A stretch of DNA of 64,000 nucleotides, from assembly GCA_013391385.1 (NCBI GenBank), contig JACBFI010000005.1, positions 121,832-185,831 on the forward strand. Direction: 5' to 3'. Position 1 is the first letter of the stretch. Each line of letters begins with the position of its first letter. The stretch is from Sediminibacterium sp. Gen4. Its GTDB lineage: Bacteria > Bacteroidota > Bacteroidia > Chitinophagales > Chitinophagaceae. The translations under genes were made by a program, and so were the position numbers. Shown in pieces: positions 44,601 to 53,120 of the stretch. The notes under the pieces are model-generated. The model saw only the letters and a list, made by a program, of their open reading frames with translations, did not search any database and had not been told where the DNA came from.

Positions 44601-47600
44601 GAGCCGGTTGTTCCGCTTAATTCCAGAGAACCGTTATTGGTACCTGAACAAACAGTAGCATTGGATGATAATACACCCGGAACAGTCACCGGAGCAATCG
44701 TGATCTGAACAGTATCTTTTGAATCAATACAAAGATTATTGGTAATCGTCCATACAAAAACATAAGTTCCAACAGTTAACCCATTGACAGCAGTACGTGG
44801 ATCTGTAGCGTTAGCAAAAACAGGAGTAGTAGGTCCTGACACATGAGTCCAAGTACCTGTACCAGATACCGGCTGGTTACCTTCTAATACAGTGGTTACT
44901 GCATTACATAATAGCTGATCTGCACCTGCATTTGCAGGAGTAACAGGTTGTAAAACGGTAATGGTAACATCATTTGAATTCAATGGATTACATGAACCAC
45001 TTTGTACAACAACACGATAAGTTGTGGTTGTATTCAAATTGGTATAAGTGAGCGTGTTGGTAGTATTGGTAATAGTTGTCCATGAAGCATTTCCCGGAGT
45101 GGTGAATTCCCATCTCAGTATATTACCGGTATATCCACTCAGCGAAAGGATATTACCATTGGCGGTAGCACATACAGTAGCATCAGCCACCAATGTTCCC
45201 GGAATGGTAAGCGGGTCAATTCTTACGATCACCGTATCAGCTGAAGGTGCGCACGTTCCATTACCGATTGTCCAGATGAAATGATAGGTGCCATGTGTAA
45301 GTCCATTCACTGTTGTATTTGGATCATTGGCATTGGTAAAGCTTACTGTTGAAGGAGCACCGGCAGCCAGTGTCCATGTACCCGTACCTGATGTAGGTGT
45401 ATTACCATTGAGTGTTATCGAATTCACATTGCACAGTACTTGATCAGTACCTGCATTGGCCGGAGTAACAGGTGGAATTACAGTGATGGTGACATCATTG
45501 GAATACAATGCGGGACAAATTTCATTTTGATTCAGCGCTCTGTAAGTAGTGGTGGTATTGAGATTGTTGTAAGTATGAGTATTGGTAGTATTGGAAATAT
45601 TATTCCAAGAAGCACCATTGTTGATTGAGTATTCCCAGCGAATAATATTTCCATTATTACCGGACAGTGTGAGTATATCAGTATTATTGGTAGCACAAAC
45701 AGTAGCAGAAGCTACTAGGTTACCCGCTATTGTTGGAGGCACGATGCGTATTTCAACCATATCACTCGAAGGATCACACATTCCATTACCGATGGTCCAT
45801 ACAAACTGATAAGTGCCCGCTATTAATCCATTCACTGTTGTGTTTGGATCATTGGCATTGGTAAAGCTTACTGTTGAAGGAGCACCGGCAGCCAGTGTCC
45901 ATGTACCCGTACCTGATGTAGGTGTATTACCATTGAGTGTTATCGAATTTACATTACACAGTACTTGATCAGTACCTGCGTTGGCCGGAGTAACAGGTGG
46001 AATTACAGTGATGGTAACATCATTGGAATACAATGCGGGACAAATTTCATTTTGATTCAGCGCTCTGTAAGTAGTGGTGGTATTGAGATTGTTGTAAGTA
46101 TGAGTGTTGGTAGTATTGGAAATATTATTCCATGATCCACCATTATTGGTTGAATATTCCCAACGGATGATGCTACCGTTATTACCTGATAAAGTGAGTA
46201 TATCAGTATTGTTGGTGGCACAAACAGTAGCAGAAGCTACAAGGTTACCTGCAATAGTTGGTGATACAATTCGTATTTCAACAGTATCAGCAGAACTGGC
46301 ACAAAGTGTATTCGAGATCGTCCATACAAAACGATAAGTACCATAGGTAAGCCCATTCACGGTTGTTGCCGGGTCAGCAGCATTGGTAAAGCTTACAATG
46401 GAAGGTGCTCCGGGAAGAACAGTCCATATACCTGTTCCTGAAGCAGGGTTATTAGCATTCAATGTTGCAGCTGTTGAATTACATATTACCTGATCTACAC
46501 CTGCATTGGCAGGAGTAACTTCCGGTAATACGGTAACCGTAACAATATTCGTTACCAATACAGGACAAACACCATTTTTTATTTGGCTGCGGTACTGTGT
46601 TGTTTGTGTAAGATTGGTATAGCTGATTGTACTTTGATTGGCAGTATTTGTAACACCTGCCCATGTGATACCATTATCCGTAGAATATTCGGTTTGTACG
46701 ATACTTCCAAAGAAACCGGTAAGCTGTAAGGTTCCATTATTGCTTGTAATACAAACAGTATTATCTGCACTGATAGTACCAGCTACAGTTGGTTGTTGTA
46801 TAGTAATGGCTACCGTATCCTGAGAATCTGAACAAATACCATTTGAGATCGTCCATACAAAATGATAGGTACCGAAACTTAAACCACTCACAACACTATT
46901 AGGGTCTGCTGCGTTCGAAAAAGATACAGCAGTAGGGTTACCGGGAAGAGCAGACCATGTTCCCATTCCCGAAGTAGGGCTATTGCCTGCGAGTGTTGTA
47001 GATGTTGTATTACACAGGAACTGATCTGGACCAGCATTGGCTGGAGTTACCAATTCAAGCACTGTAACAGTGGCTGCAATACCTGAATACAATTCAGCAC
47101 CCACACCATTTTTTACCAGCGCTCTGAATAAAGTTGTCTGCGTAAGATTATTATACGTGTAAGTATCTTGATTGGTACCTATCGTAGAAGAAATCACAGT
47201 CCATGTAGCACCATTAGTAACAGAGAGCTCCCACTGAAGAATGTTTCCGAGATAGTCGGTGAGCTGTAAAGTACCACTGTTATTACCCGTACAAACCACT
47301 GCATCGGGTCCGATGATACCCGGATTTGTTGGTGGTTGCACTGTAATCTGCATGGTATCTCTCGAAATAGGACAATAACCATTTGAGATTGTCCATACCA
47401 GTAAATATTTTCCGTCTGTTGGTGGCGTACCATGAACATAATCAAGACCCGTAATGGTTGCTTTCGGATTGGTGATTCCTGAAAAATTAAGTGGTGAGGT
47501 AGCACCCGGTACCACTGACCATACACCTGTTCCTGAACTTGGTATATTACCATTGAGTGTATAGCTCGATACACCATTGATGAATGTAGTATCAGGTCCT

Positions 47601-50600
47601 GCATTCGCAGGTGTTACAGGTTGTAGAACTGTAATGGTGTTGAGATTGGTATATAATGCCGGACAATTTTGGTTCTGAACAGCAGCTCTGAATGTAGTCG
47701 TTGAACTGAGGTTATTATAATCCAGTGTATTGGTAGTGTTACTCAGTGTAGTCCAGGAAGCACCATAATTAGTAGAAGATTCCCATCTGATAACATTACC
47801 TGTATTACCTATCAAAGTAAGTGTTCCATTATTAGCAATTGCACAAACAGTGGCTTCAGCAGTGATATTACCAGGTACAGAAGGAGGATGAATTACTACT
47901 TGAACGGTATCTTTTGAATCGGTACAGGTACCATTAGAAATCGTCCAAACAAATTGATAAGTACCGGCAACCATACCTGTTACAGTGGTATTGTGACTAG
48001 CTGCATTGGTAAAAGTAACAGTTGAAGGTGCTCCTGGAAGAACAGACCATGTACCTGCTCCTGACGTAGGATTATTGCCATTCAGGGTGATACCGGTAAC
48101 ATTACAAATTGACTGATCAGTACCTGCATTGGCAGTAGTTACAGCAGGTAGTACAGTAACAGTAATGATATTGGAATACTGCGGAGCACAAACACCACTT
48201 TGTACAGACACTCTGTACTGCGTAGTGGAAGAAAGATTGGTAAAGTTGATTGTATTGGTAGTGTTAGGAATATTGGTCCAAGAAGTTCCATTATCAGTAG
48301 AAGCTTCCCAATGGAGAATATTACCTGTAAAACCGGCGAGAGATAGGGTGCCACTATTAGCTGTTGCACAAACAGTAGTACTGGCAGATAAAGTACCGGG
48401 AACTGTTTGTGGATCAACAGTAATGGCAACGGTATCTTTTGAATCTGTACAAGTACCATTCGAAATGGTCCATACGAATTGATAAGTACCTACCACTAAT
48501 CCATTCACAGTTGAATTAGGATTATTCGCATTGGTAAAGCTAACAGCAGAAGGAGCACCCGGAAGAACCGACCAAGTACCGGTACCATTAGTAGGCGTAT
48601 TGGCAGCAAGGATAGTGGCAGTAGTGAAACAAACATGTGTATCAGTACCTGCATTAGCAGTAGTTACAGCAGGTAGTACAGTAACAGTAATGATATTGGA
48701 ATATTGTGGAGCACAAACACCACTTTGTACAGATACTCTGTACTGCGTAGTGGAAGAAAGATTGGTAAAGTTGATTGTATTGGTAGTGTTAGCAATATTG
48801 GTCCAAGAAGTACCATTATCCGTAGAAGCTTCCCAATGGAGAATATTACCTGTAAAACCGGCGAGAGATAGTGTACCACTATTAGCTGTTGCACAAACAG
48901 TAGTGCTGGCAGATAAAGTGCCGGGAACAGTTTGTGGATCAACAGTAATAGCAACGGTATCTTTTGAATCAGTACAAGTACCATTCGAAATGGTCCATAC
49001 AAACTGATAAGTACCTACCACTAATCCATTCACAGTTGAATTAGGATTATTCGCATTGGTAAAGCTAACAGCAGAAGGAGCACCCGAAAGAACCGACCAA
49101 GTACCGGTACCATTTGTAGGCGTATTGGCAGCAAGAATGGTGGCAGTAGTGAAACAAACATGTGTATCAGTACCTGCATTGGCAGTAGTTACAGCAGGTA
49201 GTACAGTAACAGTAATGATATTGGAATACTGTGGAGCACAAACACCACTTTGTACAGATACTCTGTACTGCGTAGTGGAAGAAAGATTGGTAAAGTTGAG
49301 TGTATTGGTAGTGCTAGCAATATTGGTCCAAGAAGTTCCATTATCAGTAGAAGCTTCCCAATGGAGAATATTACCAGTAAAACCGGCGAGAGATAGTGTA
49401 CCACTATTAGCTGTTGCACAAACAGTATTACTGGCAGATAAAGTGCCCGGAACCGTTGCAGGATAAACAGTAACAATAACAGTATCTTTCAAATTTGTAC
49501 AAACACCATTACTGATGGTCCACTCAAACTGATAAGTACCCGCTACCAAACCATTAACGGTGGTATGAGCATCTGCTGCATTGGTAAAGCTTACAGCTGA
49601 CGGACCACTGATCAGTAACCAACTTCCACTTCCGGAACTGGGGGCTGTTGCATTTAGAGTAGTTGCAGCTACATTACATACACCAAAATCATTTCCGGCA
49701 TTGGGTGTTTCAACAGGAGGAACTACTGTAATAGTAGTTGTATTGGAATACTGAGTTGGGCAAACACCGCTTTGTACATTAACTCTGTATTGGGTGGTAG
49801 TAGTAAGATTTGTATAGCTCTGTGTATTAGTAGTATTGGAGATAACAGACCAACTACTACCATTATTCACTGAAAACTCCCAGTTCAGAATAGTACCATT
49901 ATAACCATTCAATGTTAATGAGCCATTGTTTGCGGTAGCACAAACCGTGGCATTATTACCCAATGTGCCGGGAACAGTAAGTGGTGAAACAGTGATAGTA
50001 ATCGCATTACTATATTCAATAGAACAGCTACCACTTTGCACAACTGCTCTAAATGTGGTTGTTTGGGTAAGATTACTGAAAGTATAAGTATTGGTATTTA
50101 CAGCATAGCTTGTGGGCCAAGTGAGACCGCCATCTGTAGAAGCTTCCCAACGAATGATATTTCCGGTATATCCACTAAGTGTGAGAACGCCTGAATTACT
50201 GCCAGAACAAACAGTTGTGGCTCCACTTAATGTTCCTGGAACAGTTAAAGGATCAACAGTAATTGTTACTGTATTTGAAAACTGACTGCTGCAACTGCCA
50301 CTTTGAACAACAGCTCTGAAAATAGTTGATGCTGTAAGATTATTAAATGAATGCGTATTACTTGTGTTGGTAATCGATGTCCAGTTTGTACCGCCATTAG
50401 TTGAAAATTCCCAACGAATAATATTGCCGGTATAACCTGCGAGTGTAAGTGTACCTGAATTACTACCAAAACAAACATTCATATTGCTGGACAATGTTCC
50501 TGCCACTGTTTCCGGACTGATGATCACATTCACACTATCTCTTGAAACAGTACAAGGGTTATTGGAGATGCTCCAAACAAATACATAAGTTCCCGGAACC

Positions 50601-52906
50601 AATCCGCTGACAGTACTAGTAGCAAGTGAAGCGTTGCTGAAAGTAACGGTTGATGGGCCAGATGCCATTGTCCAGGTTCCGTTACCAACAACAGGAGTAT
50701 TGGCATTGAGCTGCGTGGATGAAAGGTTACATAATTGCTGATCGGTACCCGCAGCAGCAATGGTTGGGTTGGGTTTGATCGTAATATCAGTTGAATCAAT
50801 GCCAATGCAACCATTCGGAGAAACGGCTGTAATTCGATAACGAACAATGGCATTAGCAGTAGATGTATTCGTGATAATATCAGTAATGGTATTCACAGAT
50901 GAAGCAGTAGCATTTGATGAATGACCACTTGCAGCACCTGAAACAATGGAAGAAGTCCAGGAAAATAAAGAACCTGTTAAAGAACTGCTTAACTGAACAT
51001 TGGTAGCAACACCAGAACATATTTCTGTTGTTGTATTGGTAATGGTAAGCGTTGGATTAGGGTTCACAGTAACCGAAATCGTATAAGGCTCTCCTGCACA
51101 ACCTCCATAGTAAGGAGTGATGGTATAAGTTACAACAGCTGCAGTAGTAGAGGATGCATTCACTAACAAATTGCTGATATTCCCTGAACCACTGGCTGTA
51201 TTGCCACTACCTGAGCCACTCGTAAAAGCAGAAGTCCATAAAAAAGTACTACCCGGTTGTGTAGAAGACGGCGTATGCGTCAATAGTTGATTGGAACATA
51301 TAGCTGTACTTGTATTGGTGCCGGTATTATTCGGATAAATTCTTAGGATCATAGAATCCTTACTCGTATTGCTTCCGCAATTACCGGTGGCATTATAAGT
51401 AGATGTTCCTGTGAAATAGAGTTTTACCAAACCACTTTGTTTGTCTGCAAGACTGGGTGTATAAGTTGGGTTCAATGAATTGGCATTTGAAAAGGTGCCG
51501 GTTCCCGATGTACTCCAAGTATAGTTATTGGTAACGTATGAAATACTGCCCGACAGTGGTACAGAATTTGTGTTGTAACAAATAGAAGTGTCTTTTGAAT
51601 TGAGAATACTGGCAAGTGCCACTGCATTTTTAAATACAACCTGTGTATCACTACAACTTACACCATTGGTGGTAAACTGAACGCTTACAGTATATGCAGC
51701 AGAACTGTTGAATTGAAAACGGGGATATTGTGAAGAGGGGCTGTGTGAACCCTGAAAACTCCATGAACCTGAACTAGATACTGACCAGAGATAGCTATTA
51801 CCAGCATTGGTATTACTATAAGTAACTTTATAATAAGCATCAGATGCTGAATAACTGGTAATACCATTGTTACATTCAATGACATCTTCATTCAGTTTAA
51901 CCGATGCAACAGTAAGTGACACCGCAGCTGATGCTGTAATACAAGTGCTGGAAGATAAACTGGCCACATCCGGACCAACAATTACGCGATAAGCAGCACC
52001 ATCGGTACTGGTAACACTGTTAATGGTATAACTGCTGGAAGTACCTGCTGTGCCGATATTTGACCAAGTGGTACCGCCATCGGTACTTTTCTGCCATTGG
52101 TAGGCAGGAGATGTGAAAGGACTGTTGACAATAGCAGCATTGATGGTTGTACTTGTCCCGGCACAAACAGTAGTTCCGTTGCTAAATGAAATGGTAGCAG
52201 TGGGCGTACAGGCAGTAAAAAGAATATCGTCAATCGCAAGATCATTTCCACACTGAGGCTGACCACCGTAGGCATCTACCATTTCCAATATCAATGAAGT
52301 GGTACCTGAAGGAAGAGCAAAGCTAAAACCATATTGCTGCCAATTAGGAGCTACAGTTCGATTGGCCGTAAGCGGAAGATTTCCTGTACTATATGTAGCC
52401 AATATAGTGCCTGATGTATTCTTGATATTGAATGTAACATTCGGATATACATAACCGCTGCCACAAATAGGTAGGGTATGACTGGTAGTATTAACATTGG
52501 CAAGCCATGCAGAAAAATTATAAGTAGAACCCGGACAAAGATTATCGACCTGTTGTGTAAAAAAAACAGAGCCGCCTGTTCCGGCATTCACGAGAAACAT
52601 ATTACCATTCGAATTGCCGGTATGGTCTGAACCAACAGCCCAATCGTTTCGACCGGAGTTCTGAACACGTGGTGTTACGATATACCTGCCATCATCCAAT
52701 GCACCACTGCTTTGGAATGAATAATTGGTAGTGAAACCTGAGGGTACGGTGGTTTTGGAAGAAGAATTAGCACCTTGTCCGAATGTCTGTGAAAAAACCG
52801 GTGCTAAAGCACTGCTTGAACAAGTGCCTTGTCCTTTTACCATTGAAGAGGTATATAGACAACAAAGCAAGAGCACAACACGGTATGTGTACTTTTGGGG
52901 AGTCAT
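41597..52906 (-). CDS. giant repeat adhesin (SprB-like) with CHU_C sorting domain
   Basis: A 3769-residue secreted protein. A signal peptide (to MVKGQ) is followed by a jelly-roll-like domain at about 27-240 (SAWLANVNTTSHTLPICGSG, DLAIDDILF). Thereafter two beta modules alternate. I count about 13 of the NAGTD--C ... GTWxVxxGAPSxVSFTNA ... GTYxFVWTISNG type and about 16 of the PGTLSA--TVC ... GNILxWExSTDNG type, together a 175-residue unit. Four or five PKD-like domains follow (about 3290-3660). The C-terminus (~3675-3769) is CHU_C: LFVPNAFSPDGDGVNDVLL, RIYNRWGQLVF. It is probably a cell-surface filament for gliding or attachment, exported by T9SS. Confidence 0.92.
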   Translation of the reverse strand: MTPQKYTYRVVLLLCCLYTSSMVKGQGTCSSSALAPVFSQTFGQGANSSSKTTVPSGFTTNYSFQSSGALDDGRYIVTPRVQNSGRNDWAVGSDHTGNSNGNMFLVNAGTGGSVFFTQQVDNLCPGSTYNFSAWLANVNTTSHTLPICGSGYVYPNVTFNIKNTSGTILATYSTGNLPLTANRTVAPNWQQYGFSFALPSGTTSLILEMVDAYGGQPQCGNDLAIDDILFTACTPTATISFSNGTTVCAGTSTTINAAIVNSPFTSPAYQWQKSTDGGTTWSNIGTAGTSSSYTINSVTSTDGAAYRVIVGPDVASLSSSTCITASAAVSLTVASVKLNEDVIECNNGITSYSASDAYYKVTYSNTNAGNSYLWSVSSSGSWSFQGSHSPSSQYPRFQFNSSAAYTVSVQFTTNGVSCSDTQVVFKNAVALASILNSKDTSICYNTNSVPLSGSISYVTNNYTWSTSGTGTFSNANSLNPTYTPSLADKQSGLVKLYFTGTSTYNATGNCGSNTSKDSMILRIYPNNTGTNTSTAICSNQLLTHTPSSTQPGSTFLWTSAFTSGSGSGNTASGSGNISNLLVNASSTTAAVVTYTITPYYGGCAGEPYTISVTVNPNPTLTITNTTTEICSGVATNVQLSSSLTGSLFSWTSSIVSGAASGHSSNATASSVNTITDIITNTSTANAIVRYRITAVSPNGCIGIDSTDITIKPNPTIAAAGTDQQLCNLSSTQLNANTPVVGNGTWTMASGPSTVTFSNASLATSTVSGLVPGTYVFVWSISNNPCTVSRDSVNVIISPETVAGTLSSNMNVCFGSNSGTLTLAGYTGNIIRWEFSTNGGTNWTSITNTSNTHSFNNLTASTIFRAVVQSGSCSSQFSNTVTITVDPLTVPGTLSGATTVCSGSNSGVLTLSGYTGNIIRWEASTDGGLTWPTSYAVNTNTYTFSNLTQTTTFRAVVQSGSCSIEYSNAITITVSPLTVPGTLGNNATVCATANNGSLTLNGYNGTILNWEFSVNNGSSWSVISNTTNTQSYTNLTTTTQYRVNVQSGVCPTQYSNTTTITVVPPVETPNAGNDFGVCNVAATTLNATAPSSGSGSWLLISGPSAVSFTNAADAHTTVNGLVAGTYQFEWTISNGVCTNLKDTVIVTVYPATVPGTLSASNTVCATANSGTLSLAGFTGNILHWEASTDNGTSWTNIASTTNTLNFTNLSSTTQYRVSVQSGVCAPQYSNIITVTVLPAVTTANAGTDTHVCFTTATILAANTPTNGTGTWSVLSGAPSAVSFTNANNPNSTVNGLVVGTYQFVWTISNGTCTDSKDTVAITVDPQTVPGTLSASTTVCATANSGTLSLAGFTGNILHWEASTDNGTSWTNIANTTNTINFTNLSSTTQYRVSVQSGVCAPQYSNIITVTVLPAVTTANAGTDTHVCFTTATILAANTPTNGTGTWSVLPGAPSAVSFTNANNPNSTVNGLVVGTYQFVWTISNGTCTDSKDTVAITVDPQTVPGTLSASTTVCATANSGTLSLAGFTGNILHWEASTDNGTSWTNIPNTTNTINFTNLSSTTQYRVSVQSGVCAPQYSNIITVTVLPAVTTANAGTDQSICNVTGITLNGNNPTSGAGTWSVLPGAPSTVTFTNAASHNTTVTGMVAGTYQFVWTISNGTCTDSKDTVQVVIHPPSVPGNITAEATVCAIANNGTLTLIGNTGNVIRWESSTNYGASWTTLSNTTNTLDYNNLSSTTTFRAAVQNQNCPALYTNLNTITVLQPVTPANAGPDTTFINGVSSYTLNGNIPSSGTGVWSVVPGATSPLNFSGITNPKATITGLDYVHGTPPTDGKYLLVWTISNGYCPISRDTMQITVQPPTNPGIIGPDAVVCTGNNSGTLQLTDYLGNILQWELSVTNGATWTVISSTIGTNQDTYTYNNLTQTTLFRALVKNGVGAELYSGIAATVTVLELVTPANAGPDQFLCNTTSTTLAGNSPTSGMGTWSALPGNPTAVSFSNAADPNSVVSGLSFGTYHFVWTISNGICSDSQDTVAITIQQPTVAGTISADNTVCITSNNGTLQLTGFFGSIVQTEYSTDNGITWAGVTNTANQSTISYTNLTQTTQYRSQIKNGVCPVLVTNIVTVTVLPEVTPANAGVDQVICNSTAATLNANNPASGTGIWTVLPGAPSIVSFTNAADPATTVNGLTYGTYRFVWTISNTLCASSADTVEIRIVSPTIAGNLVASATVCATNNTDILTLSGNNGSIIRWEYSTNNGGSWNNISNTTNTHTYNNLNTTTTYRALNQNEICPALYSNDVTITVIPPVTPANAGTDQVLCNVNSITLNGNTPTSGTGTWTLAAGAPSTVSFTNANDPNTTVNGLIAGTYQFVWTIGNGMCDPSSDMVEIRIVPPTIAGNLVASATVCATNNTDILTLSGNNGNIIRWEYSINNGASWNNISNTTNTHTYNNLNTTTTYRALNQNEICPALYSNDVTITVIPPVTPANAGTDQVLCNVNSITLNGNTPTSGTGTWTLAAGAPSTVSFTNANDPNTTVNGLTHGTYHFIWTIGNGTCAPSADTVIVRIDPLTIPGTLVADATVCATANGNILSLSGYTGNILRWEFTTPGNASWTTITNTTNTLTYTNLNTTTTYRVVVQSGSCNPLNSNDVTITVLQPVTPANAGADQLLCNAVTTVLEGNQPVSGTGTWTHVSGPTTPVFANATDPRTAVNGLTVGTYVFVWTITNNLCIDSKDTVQITIAPVTVPGVLSSNATVCSGTNNGSLELSGTTGSVLHWEYSTDNGVSWTVLSNTTNSYTYTNLTVSTLFRVLVQNSVCATAYSNPVQITVMPAVTTAVAGLNQALCNSTTGRLEGNTPSSGVGIWSQISGPTTAIFADAGLAATNISGLSTGTYRFAWTISNAVCPSSSNEVEIRIDPSTSAGILSGNDTVCTNINTGTLSIANYTGTIIRWESSVDNGANWSPINSTQDTYSYTNLTATTIFRVLVQSGVCASLYSNTATITVNPLTVGGHIVANDTVCVTSNNGTLQLTNYVGDLIRWESSIDNGNNWTLINYTGDQYSFSNLLSTTLFRVMVQSGVCSAAFSDTVNIVVDAATVAGTLSGADTVCYNNNSGQVILSGKLGSVIQWESSENSGAIWSPINTPLTDTIRYNNLQRTTLYRSLVKNGTCAVMYTTPIEIAVVEPVTTANAGNDIVVCNAASFTTLRANTALSGTGMWRQIAGPNNVSIADAANPNTAVSGLIPGTYEFAWEISNGICVSSSDTVSVKVDKTIADFTLSGANNCGNTVYRFNDRSQSNFGIAAWKWSIAPGDTVYQKENSIRFTSEGTYTMNLSVVSNIGCVNTLQAQFSVNVFEFPQVDIDAIRDVCKGQLTQLAPIVNSKDTIAMLLWNLGNGTRSTDSLIAVRYLIDGQYTVRLTATTVNNCFDSAYKAMTVHPLPEINITPNSTICKGDSIRLIASGARHYIWFDQLNNITATGTNANIIRPTGTTTVRVIGYDEYGCSEIKSTSIRVIQPLKMFAAQGDTLCIGESKQLIATGASSYRWYPETGLNNTQVANPVARPVETTVYNVIGKDAHNCFTDTAQIKVVVGRPTPINIGRDTIITAGTSFQLRVLSTNTINGGNDQIKKWRWGGDVSISCPTCPAPEVKLSNDACISCTVVNNYGCVSTDTICIKTLCPATELFVPNAFSPDGDGVNDVLLVQGKGIKLIKSFRIYNRWGQLVFEKANFYPGDPAYAWNGTAFGKAVTPDVFVYVSEVICEKGLPTIFKGNITILK
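45302..46300 (-). repeat. 525-bp tandem repeat block in the adhesin gene (block 2)
   Basis: The segment at 45302 recurs at 45827 with an exact 525-bp shift, mostly near-identical, and related sequence continues to about 46300. It codes for about residues 2200-2535. The right edge is approximate because similarity fades gradually. Confidence 0.75.
48121..49455 (-). repeat. 525-bp tandem repeat block in the adhesin gene (block 1)
   Basis: Near-identical DNA starts at 48121, 48646 and 49171, each 525 bp (175 codons) apart: two full units and a third of roughly 285 bp before divergence. Most differences are single third-position changes. It codes for about residues 1150-1595. Confidence 0.85.
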
Positions 52907-53120
52907 GGATATTGGATATAAGATGTTAATCAGAAATCGGGCGGATAGGACTCCGATTTTCTGAAACAGCTTTCATAGGTCAATGCAATCTACACAACTA
53001 AGACCGCTAAGCCATGTTATTCTATATGACAGAATCTTCTTTTCTTTGTAGGATTACAACTACAAGATTACTCACACTCACTCTATTGTTTATATATTAA
53101 GAAAAAGACTATTTACGAAA

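Noticed and set aside
45302-49455. Regular repeats as a CRISPR array
   Set aside because: The unit is 525 bp, in frame, and codes for beta modules of one long protein; there are no short repeats with unique spacers and no cas genes.
48129-49466. Long plus-strand open frames (about 117-158 codons) opposite the adhesin gene
   Set aside because: They repeat with the same 525-bp period as the adhesin units, lie wholly antisense to it, and have no start context or protein-like features; they are by-products of low stop-codon density in the repeats.
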